Shown: positions 18,414-26,696 of the stretch, in pieces | How the letters are laid out: every line of letters starts with the position of its first letter | Numbering within the stretch: the stretch's first letter is position 1 | Assembly: GCF_030733545.1 (NCBI RefSeq) | Contig: NZ_JASHIU010000004.1 | Span: 62,001-126,000 of the forward strand | Origin: Oceanicaulis sp. MMSF_3324 | GTDB lineage: Bacteria > Pseudomonadota > Alphaproteobacteria > Caulobacterales > Maricaulaceae | Length of the DNA stretch: 64,000 nt | Reading direction: 5' to 3' | Position numbers and translations under genes: made by a program | Notes under the pieces: model-generated | What the model was told of the DNA's origin: nothing | Database searches by the model: none | The model's input: only the letters and a program-made list of their open reading frames with translations

Positions 18414-20393
18414 TCATATCGGTGCCGGGCAGCGCACAAGCGGCGGGGAGGGCTCTGCAAGCCGTCCGCCCGCAGCAATGACCGCCTCGGCCAGATATGG
18501 CAGCCGGCTCGGATCGACGCTCGGATTGAACAGCATCTCCCGGGCGAACCCCGGAATCCCCGGCTCGTCGATCTGCACGAGCCGTTCGTAGGCCGCCTCC
18601 TCATCGCCAAGCATCATCAGAACCTCAAACCCCATGATCCGGGCGCGCGGTTCGTCGATGATGTCTCGGCCCATCTCGGCGACCTGCGCGCCGTCGCCCT
18701 CTGCGCAAAGCTGACGCATCTCAGCGCCTTGCCTAGCAAACCGCCCGAGATCGCTGGCCTGAATGCGTTGATTGATTGTCGCGGCTTCCTCCACCGCTCC
18801 GACCCGCAGCAACGCCGCATGGGATTCCATCAGCGCGAACCCGTCATAGGGCGCGTGCGCCAAGGTCCTGCGCGCAATGTCGGCCGCAAGCGAAAACGCG
18901 CGCGCCTTCGTCGCATGCTGGATAAGAATAGAGCGATTGAACGTGTCGGCCGCCGGCAGCCGGCGGTCTAGGTCCCGCACGACCTCCTGAGCGGATTCGA
19001 ACCGGCTCATCATGGTCAGCGTGTTGGAGTAATCGAACCATCGGTCCCAATCGTTCGGACGATCGTCCAAGTACGCTTCATACGCGGCGGCGGCTTCTGA
19101 CAATTGGAACAGCTCCTGGTCGCGGCGCGCCCGGAAGGCCGATGCTTCGATTTCGCTGCGCGCGCCTGCGATGGCGGCCGCCATGCGCGCTGTGTATTCG
19201 CGGCGGTACGTCTCGCCGGTATCCGGATCGGGACGCATCACGAGCGACGGCGTGTTCTCGTAGCGATAGACCAGCGCCGCGGCGGCGTGCGCTTCGGCGA
19301 AGGTCGGATCGATGGACCGGGCCCGATCGAAAAAGTCGCCGGCGGCGCGCCAATGCGCGTGATCGCCTGTTTGATTGAACAGGCGCATCGCCGCCTGGCC
19401 GCGCAAATAGGCCTCGTAGGCCGAGATCGACTCGGTTCCAGCCGACACCATTCCACGCAAGGTCTCGGGATCGAGCGCGGTGTCCAGAAGGCTGGCCAGA
19501 TCGGAGGATATCTCCGACTGGATTTCGAGGATGTTCTCGAACGCTCGGTCGTAATGGCCTGACCAGACCTGAGCGCCGTCGTCGGCCGAGATCAAAGACA
19601 CGCTGACGCGGATCATTCCGTTATCCTGGCGGACCGAACCTTCCAGCAGGTGCGCCACGCCCAGCAGGTCGCCCAGTTCGGCTGTCCCATCCGCCTGCGA
19701 GGCGGCGGCGTCGCTGGCGCGGCGCGAGGCGACACGCAGATACGGCATCCGGGTCAGGGCATTGGTCAATTCTTCAGCCAGTCCGGCGGCGAACCATTCG
19801 ATATCATCGCCGGGGCTCAAGCTTTCGAAGCTCAGGACCGCTACCGATCGGTCGAGCTGCGCACGGTCGCCGCCAGTTTGGACGAAGACGACAATGAAGG
19901 CGATGAGCGCCGCTCCGGCGCTGGCCGCCGCCAGCACGAGCCGGCGCCGGACCACGTTCGAGAATCGGCCTGTTTCCGCCGCCGGTTCGTGCGGGGGCGC
20001 GCGGCGCTCTTCGTGGGACGCGCTTTGCGAGACCTCGGTGACGCGGGCGATGAAGCGATAGCCCCGCCCGTGCTCGGTCTTGATCCAGAAGGGGCGTTTG
20101 GCGTTATCGTCCAGTGCTCGCCTGAGTTCTCGGATAGCTGTTGTCAGGACGGCATCTGAAACGGCGCGCCCTTCCCAGACCAGTTCGATCAGCTTGTCCT
20201 TAGACAGAAGCTGCATGGGATGACGCATCAGGGTGTGCAGCAGGGTGAAGCTGCGCCCCCCCATCTCGAGTGTTTCGCCATCCAGTTCGACCGTAGTGCG
20301 GACCGGATCAAGACGCAGGCGACCGCCGCCCCCCAGGAGCAAACTGGAGTCCGGACCGTCGGTGTTCGAAATTGGATCTGGACCGTGGTTCAA
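18414..20393 (-). CDS. CadC-like membrane transcription regulator with TPR region
   Basis: About 659 residues. N-terminal winged-helix domain of the OmpR/CadC type (GGRSFTLLHTLMRHPMQLLSK, then DAVLTTAIRELRRALDD and EHGRGYRFIARV), one membrane helix (RRLVLAAASAGAALIAFIVV), then a TolB-N/adenylate-cyclase-associated type domain (SVAVLSFESLSPG, WFAAGLAEELTNALTRM, LEGSVRQ, VWSGHYDRAFENILEIQ) and a long C-terminal TPR-like region. Such proteins bind DNA while sensing through their membrane or periplasmic part. I chose TTG 20393 (GGGGG about nine bases upstream); the frame extends to TTG 20486 without similarity. Divergent from the UrcA gene, a plausible target. Confidence 0.85.
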   Translation of the reverse strand: MNHGPDPISNTDGPDSSLLLGGGGRLRLDPVRTTVELDGETLEMGGRSFTLLHTLMRHPMQLLSKDKLIELVWEGRAVSDAVLTTAIRELRRALDDNAKRPFWIKTEHGRGYRFIARVTEVSQSASHEERRAPPHEPAAETGRFSNVVRRRLVLAAASAGAALIAFIVVFVQTGGDRAQLDRSVAVLSFESLSPGDDIEWFAAGLAEELTNALTRMPYLRVASRRASDAAASQADGTAELGDLLGVAHLLEGSVRQDNGMIRVSVSLISADDGAQVWSGHYDRAFENILEIQSEISSDLASLLDTALDPETLRGMVSAGTESISAYEAYLRGQAAMRLFNQTGDHAHWRAAGDFFDRARSIDPTFAEAHAAAALVYRYENTPSLVMRPDPDTGETYRREYTARMAAAIAGARSEIEASAFRARRDQELFQLSEAAAAYEAYLDDRPNDWDRWFDYSNTLTMMSRFESAQEVVRDLDRRLPAADTFNRSILIQHATKARAFSLAADIARRTLAHAPYDGFALMESHAALLRVGAVEEAATINQRIQASDLGRFARQGAEMRQLCAEGDGAQVAEMGRDIIDEPRARIMGFEVLMMLGDEEAAYERLVQIDEPGIPGFAREMLFNPSVDPSRLPYLAEAVIAAGGRLAEPSPPLVRCPAPI

Positions 20394-20636
20394 CGCATCG
20401 CCCCCACTGCAATGACGGGGCCGATTGTACCGTCTATTGGCGCTTTTGCACCCGTTTATCGATTCATAACTCCAAAAAAAGCTCAATTAAAGCAGATGTC
20501 TATACTTTTTCAGGAATGGCTCACGACCTGCTGAGGATTTGGGCCGGTCCGCGACGCAATCTGTCTCCCGTCAAACAGACGCCCGGTCAACGCCCTCGCT
20601 GGTTCAAGTCCGGTCTTTACCTCAGGAGAAATCAAA

Positions 20637-20960
20637 ATGACTGCTCTCAAAACGCTTTTCGCCGCCGCTGTCGTTGCTTGCGTGTGCTCCACGGCCTCTC
20701 ACGCCCAGACGTTCAATTTTGAATATGATCGCTGGATGCTGTCCTCGCCTGAAGGACGCTCAGCGGTGCTGGACCGGCTCGCGAACAGAGTTGAGTCCTA
20801 TTGCAAGGTCCATGAAGCGCGCGGGCTCTGGGAAGTCCGGATCGCTCGCGATTGCCAAGTGCGCACGACCGGACAGGTGCTAGAGCGGATGAATGATCCG
20901 CGCGTCTACGCCCTGCACCAGGAGCGTGTGCGCCTTCAGCAAGTCACCGAGCGGACCTGA
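20637..20960 (+). CDS. UrcA family protein
   Basis: 107 residues: signal peptide (LFAAAVVACVCSTASHA, cleavage likely before QTFNF), then the UrcA-type pattern of F-x-Y, a strand-helix RSAVLDRLANRVESYC, and a second Cys in RDCQV that probably forms a disulphide in the periplasm. UrcA proteins are small exported proteins of alphaproteobacteria and relatives with unknown function. Shine-Dalgarno CAGGAGAA precedes ATG 20637. A 243-base region separates it from the divergent CadC-like regulator, suggesting local regulation (inference). Confidence 0.8.
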   Translation: MTALKTLFAAAVVACVCSTASHAQTFNFEYDRWMLSSPEGRSAVLDRLANRVESYCKVHEARGLWEVRIARDCQVRTTGQVLERMNDPRVYALHQERVRLQQVTERT

Positions 20961-21007
20961 TCCCAAGGCGCGGTTCCAGCGCGTCAGGATCTCCCCGCTC
21001 GCGCTGT

Positions 21008-21066
21008 GTGGGCCGCACCTCTTCTCTTCAAAGACCCACCCTTAGGTCAGGAGAGGCGCGGCCCAC
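21008..21066 (+). other. long imperfect hairpin after the UrcA gene
   Basis: GTGGGCCGC (21008-21016) pairs with GCGGCCCAC (21058-21066); after one mismatch CCTCT pairs with AGAGG, and inside GACC can pair with GGTC. A 14-pair stem this stable is unlikely by chance. It is followed by only TTTA, so it is not a clear intrinsic terminator. It could end the UrcA transcript or be part of a small RNA reaching the terminator at 21136-21160. Confidence 0.5.
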
Positions 21067-21135
21067 TTTAGGCTTCTGCAGGGCCTGCTCGATCCCCCGC
21101 CCAGCCAGGCAAGGTCAAGCTCAGTGATGGATTGC

Positions 21136-21160
21136 GGCCCGTCCTCGGACGGGCCGTTTT
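21136..21160 (+). terminator. intrinsic terminator upstream of the gcv riboswitch
   Basis: GGCCCGTCC-TC-GGACGGGCC followed by GTTTT: a nine-pair GC-rich stem with a T run. It ends transcription coming from the UrcA side before the gcv leader begins. No gene lies between 20961 and 21554 apart from this, the hairpin at 21008-21066 and the riboswitch. Confidence 0.8.
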
Positions 21161-21292
21161 CATATGGAGAGCCCGTGTTGGAGACCTATGCTGCAGCGCC
21201 CAATCGCGATTGACTCAAGGCCGGCAAACGCTAGGTTTGCGCGTCGCTGCTGACCCGCCGTGAGGCGCGCTGCAGCGAGCGTACATAAGGTC

Positions 21293-21495
21293 ACTTGCGG
21301 GAGAGACCGGCCGAAGACGCCGGCGCCGAAGGCGCAACCGCCCCGGAAACGCTCAGGCTAACGGACCGCAAGCCTAAGACCTAACGCTGGAAAGCGGGCG
21401 CTGAGCACTCAGCGCTCCACCGAAGGAGCAATGCGGGCGCGCCTCTCCCTGGCCGGCGCCGCGCGGGAATCTCTCAGGTCTTCAAGACAGCGGGG
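21293..21495 (+). ncRNA. tandem glycine riboswitch (gcvT element)
   Basis: Two adjacent aptamers precede gcvT. The first (about 21294-21372) has GCGGGAGAG, the conserved CGCCGAAGGCGCAA and CGGAAACGCTCAGGC, and closes with GGACCGCAAG pairing with CTTGCGG. The second (about 21384-21492) has GCTGGAAAG, CCACCGAAGGAGCAA, GGGAATCTCTCAGG and closes by CGCTG/CAGCG. These match the well known tandem glycine riboswitch, which senses glycine and usually turns on the glycine cleavage operon. The second aptamer ends about 60 bases before the gcvT start, so control could act on translation or on transcription; I see no clear terminator in this gap. Confidence 0.93.
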
Positions 21496-21554
21496 GCGAA
21501 TCGGAGCCGGCATGAGCCGCGCGACGCTCGCAAACCCGCATGCTGAGGCCAGAC

Positions 21555-22649
21555 ATGACCGAAACGCTCAAACGCACACCGCTTTACGATCTCCATGTCG
21601 AGCTGGGAGCCAAGATGGTCCCGTTCGCCGGCTATGAAATGCCCGTCCAGTATGACGGCGTCATGGGCGAACATAACCATACCCGCGAGGCGGCCGGTCT
21701 GTTCGACGTGTCCCATATGGGCCAGGCGCGGCTCATTGGTGATGAAAGCGCGCTGGAAAAGCTGATCACGGCGGATCTGGCGGCGCTCAAGCCGGGTGAA
21801 CAGAAATACACCCTGCTGCTCAACTCCGAAGGCGGCATCAAGGACGACCTGATGGTCTCCCGCCCCGATGACGAGGGGCTCTTCCTGGTGGTCAACGCCG
21901 CGTGCAAGCGCTCTGACTTTGATTACATCCTCGAGGCCGTCAAAGGCGTGGCCGAGCTCGTCGAACTGGACGGCCGCGCGCTGCTGGCGCTGCAGGGGCC
22001 GCAAGCGGGCGCGGTGATGGCGGAGATCTGCCCGGACGCCGCCAAGCTGGTCTTCATGCAGGCGGGCTGGTTCGAGATTGATGGTCTGCGCCTGATGATC
22101 TCGCGCTCGGGCTATACCGGTGAAGACGGGTTCGAGATTTCCGTCGCCAACGCACACGCCAGTGATTTCGCCCGCAAGCTCCTGTCCGATGAGCGCGTGA
22201 AGCCGATCGGCCTGGGCGCGCGCGATTCCCTGCGCCTGGAAGCGGGCCTGTGCCTGTATGGCCATGACATGGACGAGACCACCAGCCCGATCGAGGCGGC
22301 CCTGACCTGGGCGGTGGCCAAATCGCGCCGTGAGCGCGCCGACTTCCCCGGCGCCGAGCGCATTCTCAAGGACATCGCCGACAAGCCCGCCAAGAAGCGC
22401 GTGGGCATCGCCCTGAAAGACCGCGCTCCGGCCCGCGAAGGCACCGAGATCGCAGTGAATGGCGAAGTCGTCGGCGTGGTTACCTCAGGCGGTTTCGGCC
22501 CGACGGTCGGCGCCCCGATCGCCATGGGTTTCGTGGCCAAGGACTATGCCGCCCCCGGCACACAGATTGACTTGATGGTGCGCGGCAAGGCGCGCCCGGC
22601 CGAAGTGGTGAAAACCCCGTTCGCGCCGCATCGTTTTTATCGCGGTTGA
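21555..22649 (+). CDS. gcvT: glycine cleavage system T protein
   Basis: Aminomethyltransferase: moves the methylene group from aminomethyl-lipoyl H protein to tetrahydrofolate, releasing ammonia. 364 residues from ATG 21555 (GAGG six bases upstream). Family blocks: LKRTPLYDLHVELGAKMVPFAGYEMPVQY (in part), GLFDVSHMGQ, the folate-region LDGRALLALQGP, SRSGYTGEDGFEI, GLGARDSLRLEAGLCLYG and PTVGAPIAMGFV. First gene of the riboswitch-controlled gcv operon. Confidence 0.97.
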   Translation: MTETLKRTPLYDLHVELGAKMVPFAGYEMPVQYDGVMGEHNHTREAAGLFDVSHMGQARLIGDESALEKLITADLAALKPGEQKYTLLLNSEGGIKDDLMVSRPDDEGLFLVVNAACKRSDFDYILEAVKGVAELVELDGRALLALQGPQAGAVMAEICPDAAKLVFMQAGWFEIDGLRLMISRSGYTGEDGFEISVANAHASDFARKLLSDERVKPIGLGARDSLRLEAGLCLYGHDMDETTSPIEAALTWAVAKSRRERADFPGAERILKDIADKPAKKRVGIALKDRAPAREGTEIAVNGEVVGVVTSGGFGPTVGAPIAMGFVAKDYAAPGTQIDLMVRGKARPAEVVKTPFAPHRFYRG

Positions 22650-22682
22650 TCCCGCACAGTACCGCTCTGGAGGAGACGTCTG

Positions 22683-23048
22683 ATGAGCACCCGTTTTACC
22701 AAAGACCATGAATGGATCCGCGTTGAGGGCGAAGAAGGCGTCATGGGCATCACCGCCTACGCCGCCGAGCAGCTGGGCGATGTGGTGTTCGTGGAGCTTC
22801 CCGAGGTTGGCAAGACCGTCTCCCAGGGCGACGAGCTGGCCGTGGTGGAAAGCGTGAAAGCCGCGTCCGAAGTCTACGCCCCGGTGTCGGGCGAAGTGGT
22901 CGCCGTGAACGAAGCGCTCGAAGGCGAGCCGGCCAAGGTCAATGAATCGCCGGACGCCGAGGGCTGGTTCGTCAAGATCAAGCTCTCTGACAAGAGCCAG
23001 CTTGACGCGATGATGGATGAAGCGGCCTACGCCGAACACACCAAGTAA
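22683..23048 (+). CDS. gcvH: glycine cleavage system H protein
   Basis: Lipoyl carrier protein of the glycine cleavage complex, 121 residues. The lipoylated lysine is K59 in [19 protein letters not shown]. The surrounding [32 protein letters not shown] and GWFVKIKL complete the family. GGAGGAGAC-type Shine-Dalgarno just upstream. It lies 33 bases after gcvT and 96 before gcvPA. Confidence 0.98.
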   Translation: MSTRFTKDHEWIRVEGEEGVMGITAYAAEQLGDVVFVELPEVGKTVSQGDELAVVESVKAASEVYAPVSGEVVAVNEALEGEPAKVNESPDAEGWFVKIKLSDKSQLDAMMDEAAYAEHTK

Positions 23049-23144
23049 GTCTCGACGCCGGACGGCGTCGATCTAGATGCAGCGACAAGACCGGCGGCCC
23101 TTTGCGGCCGCCCGCCCTGCTTATTGAAGGAAGGTGGATCGCCC

Positions 23145-24491
23145 ATGCGCTATCTCCCGCTGACCGACGCCGACCGGGCCGAGATGCTCGACAAGATCGG
23201 CGTGGATTCTGTCGACGCCCTGTTTGAGGACGTGCCGGAAAAGGCCCGCCTTGACGGAACCGTTGATCTGCCGCGCCACAAGAGCGAGATGGAGGTCGAG
23301 CGCCAGCTCACCCGGCTATCGCGCAAGAATATTTCGGCCTCTGAAGCGCCGTTCTTCGTGGGGGCGGGCGCCTACAAGCACCATATTCCCTCTAGCGTGG
23401 ATCACTTGATCCAGCGTTCGGAATATCTGACGAGCTACACGCCCTATCAGCCCGAGATCAGCCAGGGCACGCTGCAGACCCTGTTCGAGTTCCAGACCCA
23501 GGTCGCGCTCCTGACCGGCATGGAGGTGGCCAACGCCTCCATGTATGATGGCTCGACGGCGTGCGGCGAAGCCGTGTTGATGGCCTGCCGGATCACCAAG
23601 CGCTCCAAAGCGATCCTCAGCGGCAATCTGCATCCGCATTACGCCGCGGCGACCCACACGCTCGCCAAATACATGGATATCGAGATCAAGGACGATGCGG
23701 CCAAGCCGGGCGGGCTGGACGATATCGCGGCCGACATTCCCGATGATGTAGCCTGCGTCGTGGTCCAGAACCCTGATGTGTTCGGCCAGGTTCATGATCT
23801 GGAGCCCATCGCCAAGGCCGCCCATGAAAAGGGCGCGCTGCTGATCGCCGTGTTCACCGAAGCAGTGTCGCTAGGTCTGATGAAGACCCCGGGCGCCATG
23901 GGCGCGGACATCGTGGTCGGCGAAGGCCAGTCCATCGGCGTCGGCCTGCAGTTCGGCGGGCCGCATGTGGGCCTGTTCGCCTGCCGCAATGACCGCAACT
24001 ATATCCGCAACCTTCCGGGCCGCCTGGCGGGTGAGACCGTGGATGCGGACGGTCGTCGCGGCTATGTACTGACCCTGTCCACGCGTGAGCAGCATATTCG
24101 CCGCGACAAGGCGACGTCGAACATCTGCACCAATTCAGGTCTGATGACATTGGCCTGGACGATCCACATGTCCCTGCTGGGCGATACCGGGCTTCGCACC
24201 ATGGCGCAGCTGAGCCATGAGAAGGCCTGCGAGCTGGCGGATCGCCTGAGCGCGATCTCCGGCGTTGAGCTGGTCACCGACGCCTTCTTCAACGAGTTCA
24301 CCCTGCGCCTGCCGAAAAACGCGGCGGATGTGGTGGAAGCGCTCGCCGAAAAAGGCGTTCTGGGCGGCGTGCCGGCCAGCCGGCTCTATCCGGGCAAGGG
24401 CTATGACGATCTTCTGATCGTCGCGGCCACCGAAACCAACACCGATAGCGATCTCGACGCTTTCGAAGCGGCTCTGAAAGAGGTGCTGTAA
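23145..24491 (+). CDS. gcvPA: glycine dehydrogenase (decarboxylating) subunit 1
   Basis: Alpha half of the split P protein, which decarboxylates glycine with the beta half. 448 residues from ATG 23145 (AAGGAAGGTGG upstream). Seen: [64 protein letters not shown] and the C-terminal [10 protein letters not shown]. This half carries no PLP-binding lysine, as expected. Followed after two bases by gcvPB. Confidence 0.97.
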   Translation: MRYLPLTDADRAEMLDKIGVDSVDALFEDVPEKARLDGTVDLPRHKSEMEVERQLTRLSRKNISASEAPFFVGAGAYKHHIPSSVDHLIQRSEYLTSYTPYQPEISQGTLQTLFEFQTQVALLTGMEVANASMYDGSTACGEAVLMACRITKRSKAILSGNLHPHYAAATHTLAKYMDIEIKDDAAKPGGLDDIAADIPDDVACVVVQNPDVFGQVHDLEPIAKAAHEKGALLIAVFTEAVSLGLMKTPGAMGADIVVGEGQSIGVGLQFGGPHVGLFACRNDRNYIRNLPGRLAGETVDADGRRGYVLTLSTREQHIRRDKATSNICTNSGLMTLAWTIHMSLLGDTGLRTMAQLSHEKACELADRLSAISGVELVTDAFFNEFTLRLPKNAADVVEALAEKGVLGGVPASRLYPGKGYDDLLIVAATETNTDSDLDAFEAALKEVL

Positions 24492-24493
24492 TC

Positions 24494-26074
24494 ATGGCTA
24501 TGAATACGCAAGGCCGTCCCTCCGCTCCGCTCCACACGCCGGATCCGGGCGCTTATGACGACACCTTCTCGGGCTCTCGCGGGCTCGACCAGGCCGAACC
24601 GCTGATCTTCGAGCGTCAGACCTATGACAAGAGCGGCGTGGATTTCGAAGCGCCCAAGGGCAAGCCGTCGCGCCTGGGCGCGCTGGAGCGCACCGATGAT
24701 CTGGGGCTTCCGGGCCTCTCCGAGCCGGAAGCCATGCGCCATTATGTGCGTCTGAGCCGGAAGAACTACGCCATCGATATCGGGCTCTATCCGCTGGGCT
24801 CGTGCACGATGAAGCACAATCCGCGTCTCAACGAGAAAATGGCCCGCCTGCCGGGTTTCTCCGACGTGCACCCGCTGCAGCCGCAATCGACTGTGCAGGG
24901 CGCGTATGAACTGATCGGCGAGCTGGCCCATTGGCTGATGACGCTGACCAACATGCCCACCGTGGCGATGAGCCCGAAAGCGGGCGCGCATGGCGAGCTG
25001 TGCGGCATGATGGCGATCCGCGCCGCGCTTGACGCGCGGGGCGAAAGCCATCGCCGGCGTGTGCTGGTGCCCGAAAGCGCACACGGCACCAACCCGGCGA
25101 CGGCGGTGCAGTGCGGCTTCTTCTGCGACGAGATCCCGGCGGGCCCGGATGGCCGCGTCGACATGGAAGCCTTCAAGGGCAAGCTCGGCGATGATGTCGC
25201 CGCGATCATGCTGACCAACCCCAATACCTGCGGGCTGTTCGAGCGAGACATCCGCGCCATTGCGGACGCGATCCATGAGGCAGGCGGCTATTTCTATTGC
25301 GACGGCGCCAACTTCAACGCCATTTCCGGCCGGGTGCGTCCGGGCGATCTGGGCGTGGACGCCATGCACTTCAACCTGCACAAGACCTATTCCACGCCCC
25401 ATGGCGGCGGTGGTCCGGGCTCCGGCCCGACGGTGCTGTCCGCAGCCCTCGCCAAGTTCGCGCCGCTGCCCTTCGTCATCAAGGATGGCGATAGCTGGCG
25501 CATGGTCGAGGATGAAGCCGACGCCAAGGCGCAGGGCGCGGAGCCCTTTGGCCGCATGGTCGCCTTCCACGGCCAGATGGGCATGTTCACCCGGGCGATG
25601 AGCTACATGCTCAGCCATGGCGCGGACGGTCTGAAGCAGGCCAGCGAAGACGCGGTCCTGAACGCCAACTACATCCTGGCGCGCCTGAAAGACGTGATGA
25701 CCCAGTCCTATGACGGTCTGTGCATGCACGAGGCGCTTTTTGACGACCGCTTCCTCAAGGACACCGGCGTCAGCACGCTCGATTTTGCGAAAGCCATGAT
25801 CGATGAGGGCTATCACCCCATGACCATGTATTTCCCGCTGGTCGTGCACGGCGCCATGCTGATCGAGCCGACGGAATCGGAATCCAAGGCGAGCCTGGAC
25901 CGCTTCTGCGACACGCTGGAAGCACTGGCTCTGGCGGCCAAGGCGGGCGAGACCGAACGCTTTACCGCCGCGCCGCGTTATGCGCCAACCAAGCGTCTGG
26001 ATGAAACCCGCGCCGCCCGTCAGCCGGTTCTGCGCTGGACGCCGGCTTCGGCGGATACCAAGGCCGCCGAATAA
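24494..26074 (+). CDS. gcvPB: glycine dehydrogenase (decarboxylating) subunit 2
   Basis: Beta half of the split P protein, 526 residues, carrying the PLP cofactor. The Schiff-base lysine is K297 in HFNLHKTYSTPHGGGGPG. Other blocks: YPLGSCTMKHNPR, LSPKAGAHGELCG-like sequence (MSPKAGAHGELCGMM), ESAHGTNPATAV and MLTNPNTCGLFE. Last gene of the gcv operon; no intrinsic terminator is obvious in the following 170 bases. Confidence 0.97.
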   Translation: MAMNTQGRPSAPLHTPDPGAYDDTFSGSRGLDQAEPLIFERQTYDKSGVDFEAPKGKPSRLGALERTDDLGLPGLSEPEAMRHYVRLSRKNYAIDIGLYPLGSCTMKHNPRLNEKMARLPGFSDVHPLQPQSTVQGAYELIGELAHWLMTLTNMPTVAMSPKAGAHGELCGMMAIRAALDARGESHRRRVLVPESAHGTNPATAVQCGFFCDEIPAGPDGRVDMEAFKGKLGDDVAAIMLTNPNTCGLFERDIRAIADAIHEAGGYFYCDGANFNAISGRVRPGDLGVDAMHFNLHKTYSTPHGGGGPGSGPTVLSAALAKFAPLPFVIKDGDSWRMVEDEADAKAQGAEPFGRMVAFHGQMGMFTRAMSYMLSHGADGLKQASEDAVLNANYILARLKDVMTQSYDGLCMHEALFDDRFLKDTGVSTLDFAKAMIDEGYHPMTMYFPLVVHGAMLIEPTESESKASLDRFCDTLEALALAAKAGETERFTAAPRYAPTKRLDETRAARQPVLRWTPASADTKAAE

Positions 26075-26205
26075 GCGAAAGCGCGACGCAGTTTCATGGG
26101 GCGGTTGAGGTTGCAGTGCAACACTGTGACGAAATCGGTCCGGTCAACTGCAAGATTGCGGGCCTCGTCAGTCGATACGGGTTGTATCGGATGGCGGGGC
26201 CCTCA

Positions 26206-26219
26206 ACATAGGCCTATGT
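26206..26219. promoter_or_regulatory. perfect 14-base palindrome upstream of small membrane protein
   Basis: ACATAGGCCTATGT, a perfect palindrome 32 bases before ATG 26251. The 176-base gap after gcvPB also holds short inverted repeats (GATAC..GTATC and CAGAC..GTCTG), but no T run. It could be an operator for the next gene; nothing else supports this. Confidence 0.35.
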
Positions 26220-26250
26220 AGCAGACATCAGGGTCTGCAATCGGGTTAGG

Positions 26251-26568
26251 ATGGCGGCGGTGGCGATGAACGACACCCCCAATCGCTGGGCGCGCAACGG
26301 CATGAATGGCGTAACCGGCATGGTCATGGTGGTGCTGCGTGCGATTTCTGTCGCGCTGGCCCTGTTCCTGCTCGCCCTGTCGGTCCCGCTCTTCTTCCTG
26401 CCCATTCCGCTGGGCCTGCCGCTGGCCGTTATCGGTCTGCTGCTGCTGGCGATGACCTCCAAACGCGCCCATACCTACATCACCAATTGGCTGAAGCGTC
26501 ATCCGGGTGTGTGGGACAAGGTCAAACACATCTTCGACCGCTTCCACCGCGATGACCGTTCCGGCTGA
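26251..26568 (+). CDS. small membrane protein, unknown function
   Basis: 105 residues with a hydrophobic hairpin: MVVLRAISVALALFLLALSV and FFLPIPLGLPLAVIGLLLLAM, probably two membrane helices split by a PIPLGLP turn, then a basic amphipathic tail (TSKRAHTYITNWLKRHPGVWDKVKHIFDRFHRD). The shape resembles small PGPGW-type or DUF454-like membrane proteins, but I cannot assign a family. ATG 26266 is an alternative start. It stands alone between the gcv operon and the serine hydrolase gene. Confidence 0.65.
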   Translation: MAAVAMNDTPNRWARNGMNGVTGMVMVVLRAISVALALFLLALSVPLFFLPIPLGLPLAVIGLLLLAMTSKRAHTYITNWLKRHPGVWDKVKHIFDRFHRDDRSG

Positions 26569-26696
26569 AGGGCCTGATCGGTGATTATTCGACGAATGGC
26601 GTCGCTCCATCGGTGAGCGGCGCTGCGCCAGAGTCCTGGAACAGCTAGGTTTGCGCTCCTTTCAACGTCAGTCTGTCCGCAGACAGGAGCCGCTCC

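Noticed and set aside
20601-20620. tRNA-like T-arm (GGTTCAAGTCC) before the UrcA gene
   Set aside because: A five-pair T stem can be drawn, but there is no D-arm, anticodon arm or CCA-compatible acceptor in the surrounding 80 bases.
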